Of a stretch of DNA of 64,000 nucleotides, positions 1 through 15,948 are shown piece after piece; position 1 is the stretch's first letter, and every line of letters starts with the position of its first letter. The stretch lies in NCBI GenBank assembly GCA_012295275.1, contig CM022678.1, forward strand, positions 16,636,147 to 16,700,146, read 5' to 3'. The DNA is from Chrysomallon squamiferum (Eukaryota > Mollusca > Gastropoda > Neomphalida > Peltospiridae). The notes under the pieces are model-generated. The model searched no databases. It was not told where the DNA came from and worked only from the letters and a program-made list of their open reading frames with translations. Position numbers and translations under genes: made by a program.

Positions 1-169
1 TTTTTTTTTTTTAAATTTATTATTATTATTTTCATTACAAACTGTGATTCATAACTAACTATCAAAACGAATTGACAATTTCAGTGTAAAGAACAACAGA
101 AAATTTGAATTACTGATGTTTGGCCTCTTTTTATACAACAAGTACAAAATCACTGACCTTATTAAAAAG

Positions 170-721
170 CAATCACTTACTAGTAAAAAAAAAAAAAAAA
201 AAAAAATAATAATAATAAAAAATCTTTCTGGGGTCATATGTTTATACAAACAATAGAAATGGTCCGTGCAAAATGTTTCTCTCATGTGATCTGAGGAACG
301 TTTGATGTTAAAGGAAGGAAACTACAAACAAGAGATACAAGAACACGACAGTTCCTCTTGAAGAAACTTCTTCAGTCATTACAAAAGCAGTACTGAGTAT
401 TCGTCATAGTAACAAAATTAATGTTCTGGAATGTAAGAGAACTACAAGCGTCTGCTGATCTCTGTTGACTCAGTCAGTGAAAAGATCGGAGTTAAAACTC
501 AGATGATATAAAATCATTATAAGGAGAGAAAAATATTTAAAATCAAGCAGTCAGAGGAGAAAGTATTAATGTGTAAAAAAAAATGCATTTTATATGAATG
601 TTTGTTGTGAAAAGACAGGTAATAAATATAAAATAATTATGAAAATAATTAATCCTATGCCAAAACCATGGCTATACCAAAAACAAATAACATTGTTAAC
701 AACAATAACAATAACAATAAC

Positions 722-787
<66 letters not shown>

Positions 788-1170
788 TTGCTATACGTTT
801 AAAATCTTAGGTGAATTCTATAACAGGAAAAACCGCACCACAGAAAATCTTTGTTCTCACGTAAAAGGTGGAGGTTTTATTCAACTCAGCTAGAAGGAAA
901 TACTACACTGAACACTTTTACATGGACATTCCCTGTCCTTTCTTTTATTTAAGATCACTTTGATTGTTACATCAGTTCGTAGACTGCAACTGAATCTCAG
1001 ATTTACACATGACGGTTGTATTAAATAAGTAGCCTATAACACACTGAGAATAAACATACTAACGCACTAGAAACGTAATAAAGAAATTATATTTAATCAT
1101 TATTTCCAACATTTAGAAGAAAAGCAACTAGTCATGATGTATGACATCTTTTATTCTGCTACCAGTGTTA
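170..1170 (+). repeat. Diverged tandem segmental duplication, module 1 copy 1
   Basis: Blocks of this segment recur in the same order at about 4560-5410 and 5770-6800. Shared landmarks are an A-rich run, a TTCAAGAAAC-like motif, a TGTTCTGGAATGTAAGA motif (419; relatives at 4838 and 6096), a CAGTGAAAAGATC motif (470; relative at 6147), and an ACATTTAGAAGAAAAG motif (about 1110; relatives at 3450, 5350 and 6740). The copies are clearly diverged, so the duplications are old. Function unknown. Confidence 0.55.
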
Positions 1171-1699
1171 CTAATTAAAGGCGGCTTATATAAACACGAT
1201 ATTTCTTAGAAAACCAGGCTGATGTCAATTAATGCAGGAAGATGGTTCGTGATATTCAGTTATAGAACAATTTACAGTCTTATTATTGTTATTTACAGAG
1301 GAAGTACGTACAAAAACATCGAATAAAGCAGTATGCACATCTGAGTTGTTCTGCTATAGAACACTTTGCAATCAAATGTTATAACTTACAGATGAATTAC
1401 CGAGGAATATATAATAATAAAAAAATAATGTACACATCTCAGTTGCTCTGTTACGGATCATTTACAGTCATGTTATTGTCATTTACAAAAGAATTACAAG
1501 AAAACATATAACAAAACAATATACACATCTAAGCTGTTCTGTTAGAGAACTCTTTACAGTCATGGGTGTTATCACTTACAAAGGAACTACCCGGTGAAAT
1601 GTGGTTATTAATTGTTTAGAGTTAGAACATGTTTTAAATAAAGCACCTCAGACCACTTTTAACATCCTGAACGTTAACATAGGCTAGCAACCTTAGAAA

Positions 1700-2060
1700 C
1701 GTGATTTTTTTTATTTTATCAAACATTACAGAAAAAAAACAGCTAGTTACCAGTGAATATATCAACACATTTCAGGATACTAGTAATAACCTGAATATAT
1801 ATAAAAGAAAAAGTCAATCTCATTTCCTGAATTATGTATCCGTAATTATATTTTTCTTTAAGAAATCACAAGTTTATGTGAGTACACTGATTTTCATACA
1901 GTTAAAACAAAAACAGTATTATTAATTTACAGAAGACGGAGACTAAGTCTTACTTCACATTTTGTGTTACTAAATATTCTTTTTTCTATCTCACATTCTA
2001 CTACAAGAGTGCTTTTACATGGGCTGTTCACGTTTCTTGAATGAGAAAGTAATCAGACAG
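1700..2060 (+). repeat. Diverged segmental duplication, module 2 copy 1
   Basis: The stretch from a CCTGAATTAT motif (about 1827), through AGAAGACGGAGAC (about 1931), to GTAATCAGACAG (about 2048) is repeated at about 4283-4575 with the same spacing. The offset is about 2.5 kb. No coding potential is shared. Confidence 0.5.
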
Positions 2061-2089
2061 TCATATATATATATATATATATATTTGTT

Positions 2090-2138
<49 letters not shown>

Positions 2139-3311
2139 TTATTTTTTTTTTTTTTTTTTTAATTTTAATTTTTTTTTTTTTTTGTACAGATAAAGCAAAA
2201 ATAATAGTGGCAATTGTCAAACGAAAGACATGCAGTCACACTTAGTTAAATTAAATTACACAAACTATGTCAAAAAAAAAAAAAAAAAAAAAAAAAATGG
2301 CGTGTTTCTTTAATTAAAATTTGAAATGAGTTACACAACTGATGTGAAGATACCACGTATCCCTTTCTCTAATTAGCAGTTCCATACAATTACAAATGAG
2401 CAGTAACTGCAGTAATTAAATCTCTATTTGGATAAAACAACAAACTAATTTAAAGCAGAACAACAAATGTTCTCCCTTGATTTACAGAAAGAAGGTGCAC
2501 CTATAACTTGACCACATATCTATTTTAGGATATAAAATAAAATAAACTGAAATATTAACCTATTCATGTTTCCAATCCACACACTTTGTAAAACGAATGT
2601 TTGCTGTTTCTCAGATATCTAGTTTCATATTTTTTCATCAGATTAGAAAAATACAATAAAACTGTTTAAAAAAGGTTTCACCATTTTAAGACTGACAAAC
2701 CTTTTTTTTTTTTTTTTTCATTTCTGGAAATGAGCTTTTTAAGTAATAAGAGACAAGTTTTTCATGTGAAATTTTCAGTTCAGCAGAAAGCACAAGAAAT
2801 AACTAAATACGAAGTTGTAACATTAAACACGACTCTACGATGATAAAAATAATAAAAATCACTCACTGTTACATAATTGCCTATTTGGTTTTTTTTACAA
2901 CATAATAGAGTATTTGTAACAGTTTAAAGGAATCTTACTAAGAAGTAAGAGAAAGTCTAAGTTAATAAACATATAATAAAACAAAATACTCCTCTATGTT
3001 TTTCTCTTAGTGAGCACTCTAGTGTTATGTTGTTTAGCTTTCCAGCAGCAGGACCACAGAACACAGTTTCTTTTTCATAAGCCAAGTAAGCGAGTACAAA
3101 GAAACAAGGCTTTAAGGTGAGAAGCACATAATAATACAATAGACTCACTAATATTGTTTTTGTCAGTGGACAATTTAAACTACATGGGATTAGTAAACTC
3201 AAAGAAGAGTTTCTGCTGAAACTGAGAATTGCAGGAACTGTGTCTTTCCAAAACAATACCTTAAATCATAATAGATCTATAATAATAATAATAATAATGA
3301 TAATAATAATG

Positions 3312-3353
<42 letters not shown>

Positions 3354-4259
3354 CAGTAACAGTACTAATAATAGCAAATAATAAATAAATAAATAAATGA
3401 AAGATATCCATATTATATAACCTTTAAACAATGATTTGTATTGATTATTTCCAACATTTAGAAGAAAAGCAACTAGTCTCCAGTCTGTTTGATATACGAT
3501 ACATTTTATTCGGAATGACGTATATTTTGCTATCAGTGTTAATAATTGAGGGTGGCTTTTTATATAAATATGATATTTCACTCTCAAGTTAATAATTTAA
3601 CTAAATCTCAAAGGAACACAATATTTAAGAAGTGATAAGTGAAGCTGCTGTTACAGAATACTGTATAATTATGTTCCTATTATTGTTGCAGTTTTATTTT
3701 TCAGTCAAACGCAAATATATTTCTCACAGAGACTAGAAATTTCTTTTGCAAAATGTATAAATTTCTGTTAGATTAAGGATACGTTATGAGGACCAATTGC
3801 TTTTAATATTATTAGTCAAAGGTTTGTTTTTATATGAAGTAACATTTACAAAATAGAGATATTCTATGTTTGTAATCCATTTCAAAACTGGTGAAACAAC
3901 ATTTTTTGAAAAAAAGAGACCTTTAACACTTTATCAGTTTACAGAACATGCACTTTCCTCAAGCTCATTCACACAGTTGAGGATCAGTTCATGTGGACAC
4001 TTTACAAAGCACGCTGCTGTATAGATATAGGGAGTAAAATCTGTAAACATTTGAACACATTTCAAGTGATAAGAGATTACAGTGCCGCCACGCATCACCT
4101 TAACAAGAAACAGAAAATTCGTAGTGAACACAAAAAACGTTAGACAAAAAATTGATGTCATCAAGTTGTAACTTTAGCTTATACTCTTTCTTTATTATCA
4201 TGCAGACACCTTGTTAAACGAAACGAAGAATTTCATACTGCAGCCAGCAAATATACATT

Positions 4260-4580
4260 CAAATAAAACGGCGAACCTTATTTCCTGAATTATATACCCA
4301 TAATTATATTTCTCTTTAAAAAATATCGTAGTTTATGTAAGAACACTTATTTTCATACATATAAAAAACAAAACAAAAATATAAAATAAAATAAAAAAAT
4401 AAAAACTCCAATAAACTTCCCCGTCAGTATTATCATTTATAGAAGACGGAGACGAAGTCTTACTTCACTTTTTGTGTAACAGAATATTTTATTTTGTGTA
4501 ACAGCCTTGTACTACATGAATGGTTTTGCATCGTCTGTGCAGGTTTCTTGAATGAGGAACGTAATCAGACAGCCATCTTT
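4260..4580 (+). repeat. Diverged segmental duplication, module 2 copy 2
   Basis: Second copy of the block at 1700-2060. The AGAAGACGGAGAC landmark lies at 4441 and GTAATCAGACAG at about 4560. Confidence 0.5.
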
Positions 4581-4756
4581 TCTTTTAATAGCTATTATTA
4601 TAAATTACACAAATTAAGAGAAGATATGGCTTAATTAACTCTGATCTGTGTTGAAGGCAAAGAAACAGGAGATTCAAGAAAATGATATTTCGTCTTCAAG
4701 AAACGTCTAAACTGTTTAGGCAACTTAACTATTTACAATAGCAATACACAAATAAA

Positions 4757-4830
<74 letters not shown>

Positions 4831-5410
4831 GTAATAATGTTATAGAATATAAGAAAGCTAGAATAATAAGACGGGTTTTACTCAGTCAAATGAAATGCAG
4901 TGGGTGATGTAAAATCATTAGCAGACAAGACATTATCTGAAATTAAGCAGTCGATGGAGAAAGTATTAATGAGTCCAAACATTGGTTTATATAATTATTC
5001 AATACAGCAAAGTGTGTAATAAATATAAAATAAAAACAGAAGCTTACGCTGCAGCTACTGCTACTGCTACAACTACTACACCGACTACTATAACAACTAC
5101 CAGTACTACCACTATAAGATATAAGATAGAAAATGAACGGTGCTTTCTGTAATATTCAAAAAAAAAGACGTGATATAAAATAAAGATTTTAGAAACAAAT
5201 ATTATGTAGAAATGTTTCAAAGAAAAGTCTCAGTGCGCATGTTCATTTACTCCCATCGGTTTCTGATTGTAAGATCAGATCATAGCCAACTCTACAAACC
5301 ATGTTGTGTCAACTAGGCGACTTTTGTCAACCAAACTTAATCATTATTTCCTACATTTGCAAGAAAAGAAACTAGTAACCCTGTGGGTTTTGATATAAGA
5401 TTATTATTCA
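4560..5410 (+). repeat. Diverged segmental duplication, module 1 copy 2
   Basis: Same order of landmarks as 170-1170 and 5770-6800, with an internal (AAT)n/(AAAT)n tract at 4755-4830. No open frame is shared between the copies, which argues against a duplicated gene. Confidence 0.5.
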
Positions 5411-5769
5411 GAATGCTGTTACACTTTGAATTCATTGCGAATTCAAGTTTATAATCCCACAGTAGAATCTCTATAATTGTTTTATAATTTAGCCGAATGG
5501 CGTTTAATTCGACATTAATATTTTCCAGATTGAAAACAAAAGTTATTTATATTTATACGAAAGGAAGGCATAGTAATATTACCACCTTGTGAAGATATTG
5601 TAACAGGATAATGCGATATAAATAAAGGATAAAATGAAGAGAGACAACCTGTTACAGAAAATATTTCACTTACAGACAGTTGTACAAGCTGGGTGGAGAG
5701 AACAACACATAACGCCAACTGCTGATGTTGATAATTCTCTATGAAACAGCAAGAGAACCAGTTTTTTAA

Positions 5770-6800
5770 TTTAAAAAGATAACATATTAATAGTAAAAAA
5801 AAAAAAAAAAAAAATCCCAAAACCGTATTAAACAATATAATAATGATAATAAACTTAAGTCATATAGAACAACAAAAAGAAAAGAAAAAGACTATGTAAA
5901 ATGTTTATCTCACACGTGATCTGTTGAATGTTTAAAAACGCAAACCCCCCCAAAAAAACAGAAAACAAAAAAAAAGAAAGAAAAGCAAAACAACCAAGAA
6001 CGAGGCTTCGTCTTGATGTACCATTCTAAATTATTTAGTCACTTAACTATTAATAAAAGCAGTAATAGACAATTCATCATAATAAAAAGATAAATGTTTT
6101 GGAATATAAGACACCTGCCAACAACATGGTGATATATCTTGATTCAGACAGTGAAAAGATCAATGGATGATATGAAGTTATTATAAGATTAGACAATGTC
6201 TGAAATCAAGCCGTCGTGGAAAAAGTATAAATATATTTTATATAATTGTTTAATATGAAAATATTTATAATAAATATTAAAGAATATGCCCAAACTACTG
6301 CTGCTATTACTACTAGTGATATTTGTATTACTACTACTACTACTACTACGACGACGACTGCTGCAACCACATTATTCACAGTTTCGACTACAATTAGTAT
6401 ACTATTAATACTAGTAATAACAGTAATAACAATAACAACAATAACAATATCACTACTACTACTACTAATAATAATAATAATAATTTACTGCACGTTTATA
6501 TATAAGGTAGAAAATCAAAGATGAAGTCTATAACAGGAAAATAAATTTATGAATTTCAGCATGAAAAGGAAAAGATTTTATACAGCTCAGATAGAAAAAA
6601 TTCAATACTGAAATAGTAATCATGGATATTCTCTATGCAATTGTATCTCAACTCTACATACCACGTTTTTTTCAACTTTTAATACATTGTGTGGTAACTG
6701 CTATGAAGACAAAACTAAATAACTGGAGGATATATTACTTCTTACATTTAGAAGAAAAGAAACTAGCCACAGAATGTTTCGTGTAATTTGTTAGCTGTAT
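5770..6800 (+). repeat. Diverged segmental duplication, module 1 copy 3
   Basis: Third copy of the module at 170-1170. It contains a mixed (CTA/ACT)n and (AAC)n stretch at about 6320-6485, and ends with the ACATTTAGAAGAAAAG-like landmark at about 6740. Confidence 0.5.
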
Positions 6801-7369
6801 GTATTAGAACTTTAATGTTACTGGTTATACAAAGACCATATTTCAAATGCATGTTAATAATGTAACTAAATATCTCAAGACACTCAAAATTCAAACAATG
6901 ATACGTGAATGAATGCAGGACATTGGCCATCGATATTCTGTTGTACAACACTGTACAATCAAAATATTACAACTTGCATGACATTCAGTGAGAATGTTTT
7001 CAACCACAAACAGAGAGAATAATTTAATTATTCTAAGAAATATACAAGTATTCTTCTAGAAGGACACTAATTGTAATCATTTGTCATGAGAAATGAGAAG
7101 AAAAGATAAAGATGTACAACAACAGATATCACGTGTTCATAAAAACGACGTCAGTTAAGATATAGCAAAGTAAAACAAAAAAAATGAGTAAAACTTGAAG
7201 TTTTAGAATATATAGCGTTTGTGATCGTTTCAGTTCATCGAAGACGAATTTTCTACTATACAGCTGTATAACGTATACAGGACAATAAATAAATAAATAA
7301 AGAAGGAAATACTACTACTACTAATTATTATTATTATATTCTACTAAAGTATAAAGACAATATTATAGA

Positions 7370-8290
7370 CTTGGATGGTATATTATAAATAAATATAGGT
7401 GTAGATATATAACGTGTAGATATATACTCTACATAGTGCAAGATTATAGATCGAAATAAATATGTATATATTCAGTATATAATGCAAGGCTATTATTAAC
7501 AACAAATGTCGCTTTCAAAAATGATCTACTGGGAGTTTAAAATGTGTACAACCACTAATTCCACGTTGCAAGGATTAGATAAAACAAAAAGACAAATATT
7601 TTGTTACTAAATCATACAATAAATTAAAATATTTATAGATATGTCCTGTATACAATGCTGGTTATAATTTAAAATAAAACACTATAGACAGTACAATATT
7701 TTCCCTATAGTGAGATTATAAAACAAATCAAAATATTTGAATCGAAGTGTAGTGTAAACAATGAAATATTATCCAAAAAAATAAATGAATACATTCAGTA
7801 TAATATCATCTATTAAGATAACAAAATAAATTAAAATGCATATAGACGTACTGGTTACAATGCAAGCTTATCCATAAAATAAACAAAAATCTTCCGTTAA
7901 GAATATTTAATAAATTATTTATAGATTTCTACTGATACAATGAGAGTGCAACAGTTTTAGAGACAAATGTCTCTAGAGTCGGTTTTCTTCTATTCGATAT
8001 TAAAATCGGTATATACATATGCTGTATACAGTTCAAAGACTGCAAAATTAAAATCTGTATAGATTATGATAAAGCAAACATCTATAGAAAACACAAACTT
8101 TTCACTTAGATTATAATATAAATTAAAGACTTGTATTGTACACAGTACAAGCTTTCTAATAAAACGAATTTTATGCTAGAATCATACATTAAATAATAAC
8201 CTGTACACATAACTACTGTATACAGTGCAAATATATAAAACTAATATAAAAAAAGAGTACTAATTTCTATAAACAATAACGCGTTTATAT
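7370..8290 (+). repeat. Degenerate tandem repeat, unit roughly 85 bp
   Basis: About ten loosely similar units can be followed by eye. Each has a GATTATA(A) start, an AAATAAATTAAAAT-like middle and a CTGTATACAGTGCAA-like end (examples end near 7485, 7655, 8025, 8150 and 8230). Copies are strongly diverged and unit length varies, so the period is approximate. Confidence 0.45.
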
Positions 8291-8355
8291 ATATTTTTAT
8301 TATTTAACTGCTTTATCAGTTGGAATCTGAAAAAAACAACAACATAATAATAATA

Positions 8356-8409
<54 letters not shown>

Positions 8410-8639
8410 AATATAAATAATAATAAATTAAATAAATAAATAAATTAATTAAACATATATATATATAAATTAAAAAATACAATAATAAATAGAGAAATCT
8501 GTAGCGATGACATCACGACTACACTTTTTCATTTATAGTTAATCTAGAAAAAAAAAAAAAAAAAAAAAAAAAAGATACCTGACCGGCACAAAATGTATAC
8601 ACGATTTCTTCTTGTTGCTACAGATACATTTCAGACTTC

Positions 8640-8995
8640 TAAAAACAAACATGTCACGTGACAAAGTTTAAAATAAGTTAACGTTTTCCAGAAACAAACT
8701 TACGCTCATATATTTTTTTTTCAATCGATTTAATTTCAACGGGGCTTCCTTACTACCTGAAGAAAGCGAAAATTCAAACAAACCATGGACCAATAGCATG
8801 GAACTGTGTTCACTGAAGATACAGAAGTTACAGTTATAATTCATCTTTATATCATGCTCTTGAAAATTAACCGTGTCTGTGTCATAAATACTTGTTTTTT
8901 TTTCTGTCTCTATCAGTTCGATTTTCTTCTGCAAGCTGTAGGCGAAGAAACCTTTGAAATGTAAATTAGGTGATGAACTAATTTAATTAGTCATT

Positions 8996-9034
<39 letters not shown>

Positions 9035-9178
9035 AGAATTAATTTTTATATTACAATAATTACTAATTATGCTGTTCGAAATTTTGAAGTTCTGTCAAAA
9101 TTCGGATTCATATATATTTATTTATTTTATGTGATTATTATATTTTAATCAAATTAACTTTGTCAGTGTTCTCATTTT

Positions 9179-9210
<32 letters not shown>

Positions 9211-9263
9211 TTATTGTTAGTGTAATTATGATTATGATTCATTCATTTATTTATTTATTTATT

Positions 9264-9317
<54 letters not shown>

Positions 9318-9320
9318 TAA
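8640..9320 (+). repeat. Local duplication copy 1, with (TTTA)n/(TTA)n tracts
   Basis: The sequence from a TCAGTTCGATTTTCTTC motif (about 8914), through AAATTAGGTGAT and a TTTTAATCAAATTAAC block (about 9146), to ATTTATT/ATT tracts is repeated at about 9500-9870, roughly 625 bp downstream. An 88-codon minus-strand frame inside it (8668-8934) has no recognisable domain. Confidence 0.55.
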
Positions 9321-9489
9321 AATATATAATTTTCCTCACGTTTTCTCAGTGTGAAGAAATGTCAACTGTTACAAGGGAGCAGGAATCAACAGCATTGAAT
9401 TTGTGTCGTTTGTTTGAAGATGCTGTTTATAGTCTTGAAGTCAACAGCTACGGAAGAATGTCTGCGTAAACAAAAAAAAAAAACAACAA

Positions 9490-9870
9490 AAAAAAAAATT
9501 CTGTCAGCTAGATTTTCTTCCACAAAACCTGAGAAATATAAATTAGGTGATTACGTTTTTGATTTTGTTAATTAGTAATTAATGTAAAAGAAAGAAAAAA
9601 AAAAGAAAAAACAATATATATATATATATACAAAAACATAAAAATGAACAAAAATGAAATAATGACATTGAGTGTCATAGTTATTTATTTATTATTATTA
9701 TTATTATTGTTATCATTATTATTTATTTATTTCATCGAATTATTAATAAATTATGATATTTGTTTTATATTTTAATCAAATTAACTTTGTCAGCGTTCTC
9801 ATTTTATTATTTATTTATTTATTATTATTATTATTAATATTATTATTATTATTATTATTAAAAATATTTA
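9490..9870 (+). repeat. Local duplication copy 2
   Basis: Second copy of the 8.9-9.3 kb block. The TTTTAATCAAATTAAC block lies at about 9770 and is followed by (TTTA)n and (ATT)n. Confidence 0.55.
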
Positions 9871-10211
9871 ATTTTACCGTTTTCTAAAAACTAAAAAATG
9901 TTCTGCTTTTTCTGGAGTCTGCTGAAACGTCTGCTTCTTACAAATTTATTTTTGAAGGTTCTGACGTCACAACGTTTACGAATAATACGTCACTGGTCAG
10001 AAACTCTTTGAATATATATTTTTTTATTTCTGTATATACATATTTTTTTCTTTTTCTTTATTTATTTATTTATTTATTATTATTATTATTGTGAAATATA
10101 TTTACATTCATACCGCAACTGACGACATTTTTGATAGGTTTTGTTAGGCACATCAAAAAAAAAAAAAAGAAAAATAAAAAGTAAAAAAGTAAAAAAAATA
10201 AAATATCTAAA

Positions 10212-10271
<60 letters not shown>

Positions 10272-10468
10272 GTACAAATCTATGCTGTATACATGAAAAC
10301 AGTTTTACCGATCTCAAAGTAATAACATCCAACAGTATTAAAGAAATAAATAGTAACGTTCGTTTCGCCACAAACAATGATAATGAGTTTCTAAAATCTC
10401 ATAATTTCTGATTGGTATCAAAAGAGGATTACTTTTGTTTTGTTGAGAATATTAACGAAACCGAATGC

Positions 10469-10575
<107 letters not shown>

Positions 10576-10597
10576 TATCATCCACTACAGTTATTGA

Positions 10598-10893
10598 TTA
10601 AAAACAAATGTTATCATTCATTTTGTTTACCCTCAGAAGCATGTTCGAGTAGTCAAGATAGCACATACCATTAACTTTCACATGAACTATTACTGGGTTG
10701 GAAAATATCTCATGAACGCACGGAAGATGATAGATCCAGAGACCATAGACACGAGTTGTTGTTTTAGTGATAGCGACGTACAATTAATTTTATCAGCAAC
10801 TACCTATATGCAGTAATGTGAAGAACGGATTTATCCCAGGTGATGATGACAACAAAATTTACTGTTATCATCAATGTTTCTCTCACTTTTTTG

Positions 10894-10963
<70 letters not shown>

Positions 10964-11791
10964 GAAGTTAATTCTCAGTCTTTTTCTTTCCTTTATAAAT
11001 GTTTCTCTCTTTCTATCTTCCCCTATCCATTCTCAGTCTTTCTATGCTTTATAAAGAACTCGCTCTTTCCATTTCCTCTCCATTCACAGTCCTTCTGTGC
11101 TTTATAAATGTCTGTCCTTCTCTCTTTCCCTGTCCGTTCTCATTCTTTCTGTGCATTCTGAGTCTTCCTATACTTTATTAATCTCTCTTTCTCTTTTTTC
11201 CTCTCCATTCACAGACCTTCCGTGCTTTATGAATGTCCGTCCTTCTGTCTTTCCCTGTCCATTCTCAGTCATTCTTTACTTTGTAAACGTCTCTCTCTTT
11301 CCCTCTCCATTCACAGTCCTTCCATACTTTATAAATGTATCTCTCTTTCTCTTCCTCTCTATCCATTCTCATTTTTTCTATACTTTATAAATGTCTCTCT
11401 CTCTCTTTCTCTCTTTCCCTGTCCGTTCTCAGTCTTTCCTTACTTTCTAAATGTGTCTTTCTTTACCTGTTCCCCCTCCTTTCTCTGTCTTTCTATTCTT
11501 TGAAAACGTCTTTCTCACTTTCTCCTTTTTCCCTGTCTGTCTCTGCTTTATAAACTTCTCGTTCTTTCTGTCTATCCATTCTCAGTTTTTCTATACTGTA
11601 TAAAGGTGTCTTTTTTCTCTCTTTCTCTTTTTCCCGTCCATTCTCGGTCATTTTATTGTTTCTAAATGTCTTTCTCTTTCTCTGTTTCGCTATCCATTAT
11701 CAGGGACATTATCTCATATTCAAAACCTATTATGTTTTATTGTTTTTTTTTTTTTTTTTTTAATGATGAAACCGGTACTCGGACAAATAAT

Positions 11792-11883
<92 letters not shown>

Positions 11884-12120
11884 ATAAAAGTTTGTCTCTT
11901 TCTCATTTTCCCTTTCCATGTCCATTCTCTCCTCTTTCTGTGCTTATAGATGTCTCTTTGTGTTTTTCCCTGTCCATTCTTAGTCTTTCTAAGTTTTATA
12001 AATGTCTCTCTCTTTCTCTCTTTCCCTGTTCATTCTCAGGGAAATTATCTCACATTCAAAGCCCATCATGTTTTATGAAGACGTTTTTTAAATAGTGAAA
12101 CCGGTACTCGGACAAATAGC
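10598..12120 (+). repeat. Pyrimidine-rich minisatellite, about 60-bp degenerate unit, with (TC)n tracts
   Basis: The core CATTCTCAGTCTTTCTAT, then CTTTATAAATGTCTCTCTC, then CTTTCCCTGTC recurs about every 55-65 bp from 10970 to 12030. Pure (TC)n tracts sit at 10902-10960 and 11793-11878. Related arrays lie at 14290-15340, 17930-18250 and 19370-19860 in + orientation, and at 27790-28420 and 36380-37150 in - orientation. The many Leu/Ser-rich open frames are by-products of the CT bias, not genes. Confidence 0.8.
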
Positions 12121-12199
12121 TAATAACAAGTTCTTGTTTTTTTTTTTTTTTTATATATATTTACTGTCATAACAGATCAATTTTGTTGACAAATTTTAT

Positions 12200-12330
12200 T
12201 TAGTTTTTTATTTTCTTTACTATTATTATTATTAGTAGTAGTAGTTGTAGTGGTAGTAGTAGTGGTAGTAGTAGTAGTGGTAGTAGTAGTAGCAGTAGCA
12301 GCAACAGCAGTAGTAGTAGAAGATGTGATG
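12200..12330 (+). repeat. (TAG)n/(GTA)n interrupted microsatellite
   Basis: Interrupted trinucleotide tract. Similar tracts lie at 18370-18600 and 19960-20030, and the complementary (CTA)n lies at 36110-36210. Confidence 0.8.
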
Positions 12331-12419
12331 GGACCTGAAATCTGTGTAAACTTTTAAGGTATATTTTTTATTATTATGATTTTTTATTCTCACCTACATT
12401 TATATGATGTAAGGGACGT

Positions 12420-15391
<2,972 letters not shown>

Positions 15392-15529
15392 GAGTGCCAT
15401 ATTTATTTTCTTATTGTTATGTGTATGTGGAGGTGTCTATATATCGTTATTTATATTCCTATTTGAATTAACAATTGATTGGAAATTGTGAATGGTGTGT
15501 GTGAATGTGTGTGTGTTTACGTATGTGTG

Positions 15530-15560
<31 letters not shown>

Positions 15561-15948
15561 ATGTGTGTGTGTTATTTTAGTCAGTCGGATAAGCTATCCA
15601 TGTCACACTTGGGGTGTTTCTCGGAATGCTAAGCGAATTCGACTCGCACAAAGGAAGAAGTAAAAAAGGGAAATCCCGTGTTTCAACTGACCCACTTTCG
15701 TTATAAATATAGAATAAAACTTTAATTATTTATCACTATCAAAATTTACTTTCTTTTTAGTTTTTATATCTGTGTGTAGGTTTCTATATCAAGACAATAT
15801 ACTTTTTGCTCGTAATTTTAATTTATTTTACCTATACAGTTTAATCAGTTCAGTTTGAATGCGGGTTGTATAGCTTAAATCAGAAGGTGTTGTTGCCATC
15901 GAGATTTGGCAGAGCGGTGAGCGTGGTGTGTTTCAGAGCTTATTCAAG

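Larger units (their letters stand above)
1..10400. other. AT-rich non-coding region with old duplications and microsatellites
   Basis: I see no convincing coding sequence or RNA gene in this stretch. It holds homopolymers (for example A runs at 8359-8407 and 9001-9030), (AAT)n/(TTA)n tracts (719-787, 2097-2137, 3283-3350, 9271-9318, 10229-10270), AAAT-type tracts, and several diverged segmental duplications listed separately. The open frames present are short, lack recognisable domains and mostly run through simple repeats. Confidence 0.7.

Noticed and set aside
3934-4164. 76-codon minus-strand frame with several Cys
   Set aside because: No recognisable family, no convincing splice sites and no conservation in the duplicated modules nearby.
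8668-8934. 88-codon minus-strand frame
   Set aside because: No domain, no splice context, and it lies in a locally duplicated AT-rich block whose second copy does not keep the frame.
10818-11553. Long open frames rich in Leu/Ser or Arg/Glu over TC/GA tracts (also at 14347-15466, 22017-22346, 27555-28476, 36450-37106, 46964-47212)
   Set aside because: They are translations of (TC)n/(GA)n and the CT-rich minisatellite. All frames are open because of composition, and they show no domain or start context.
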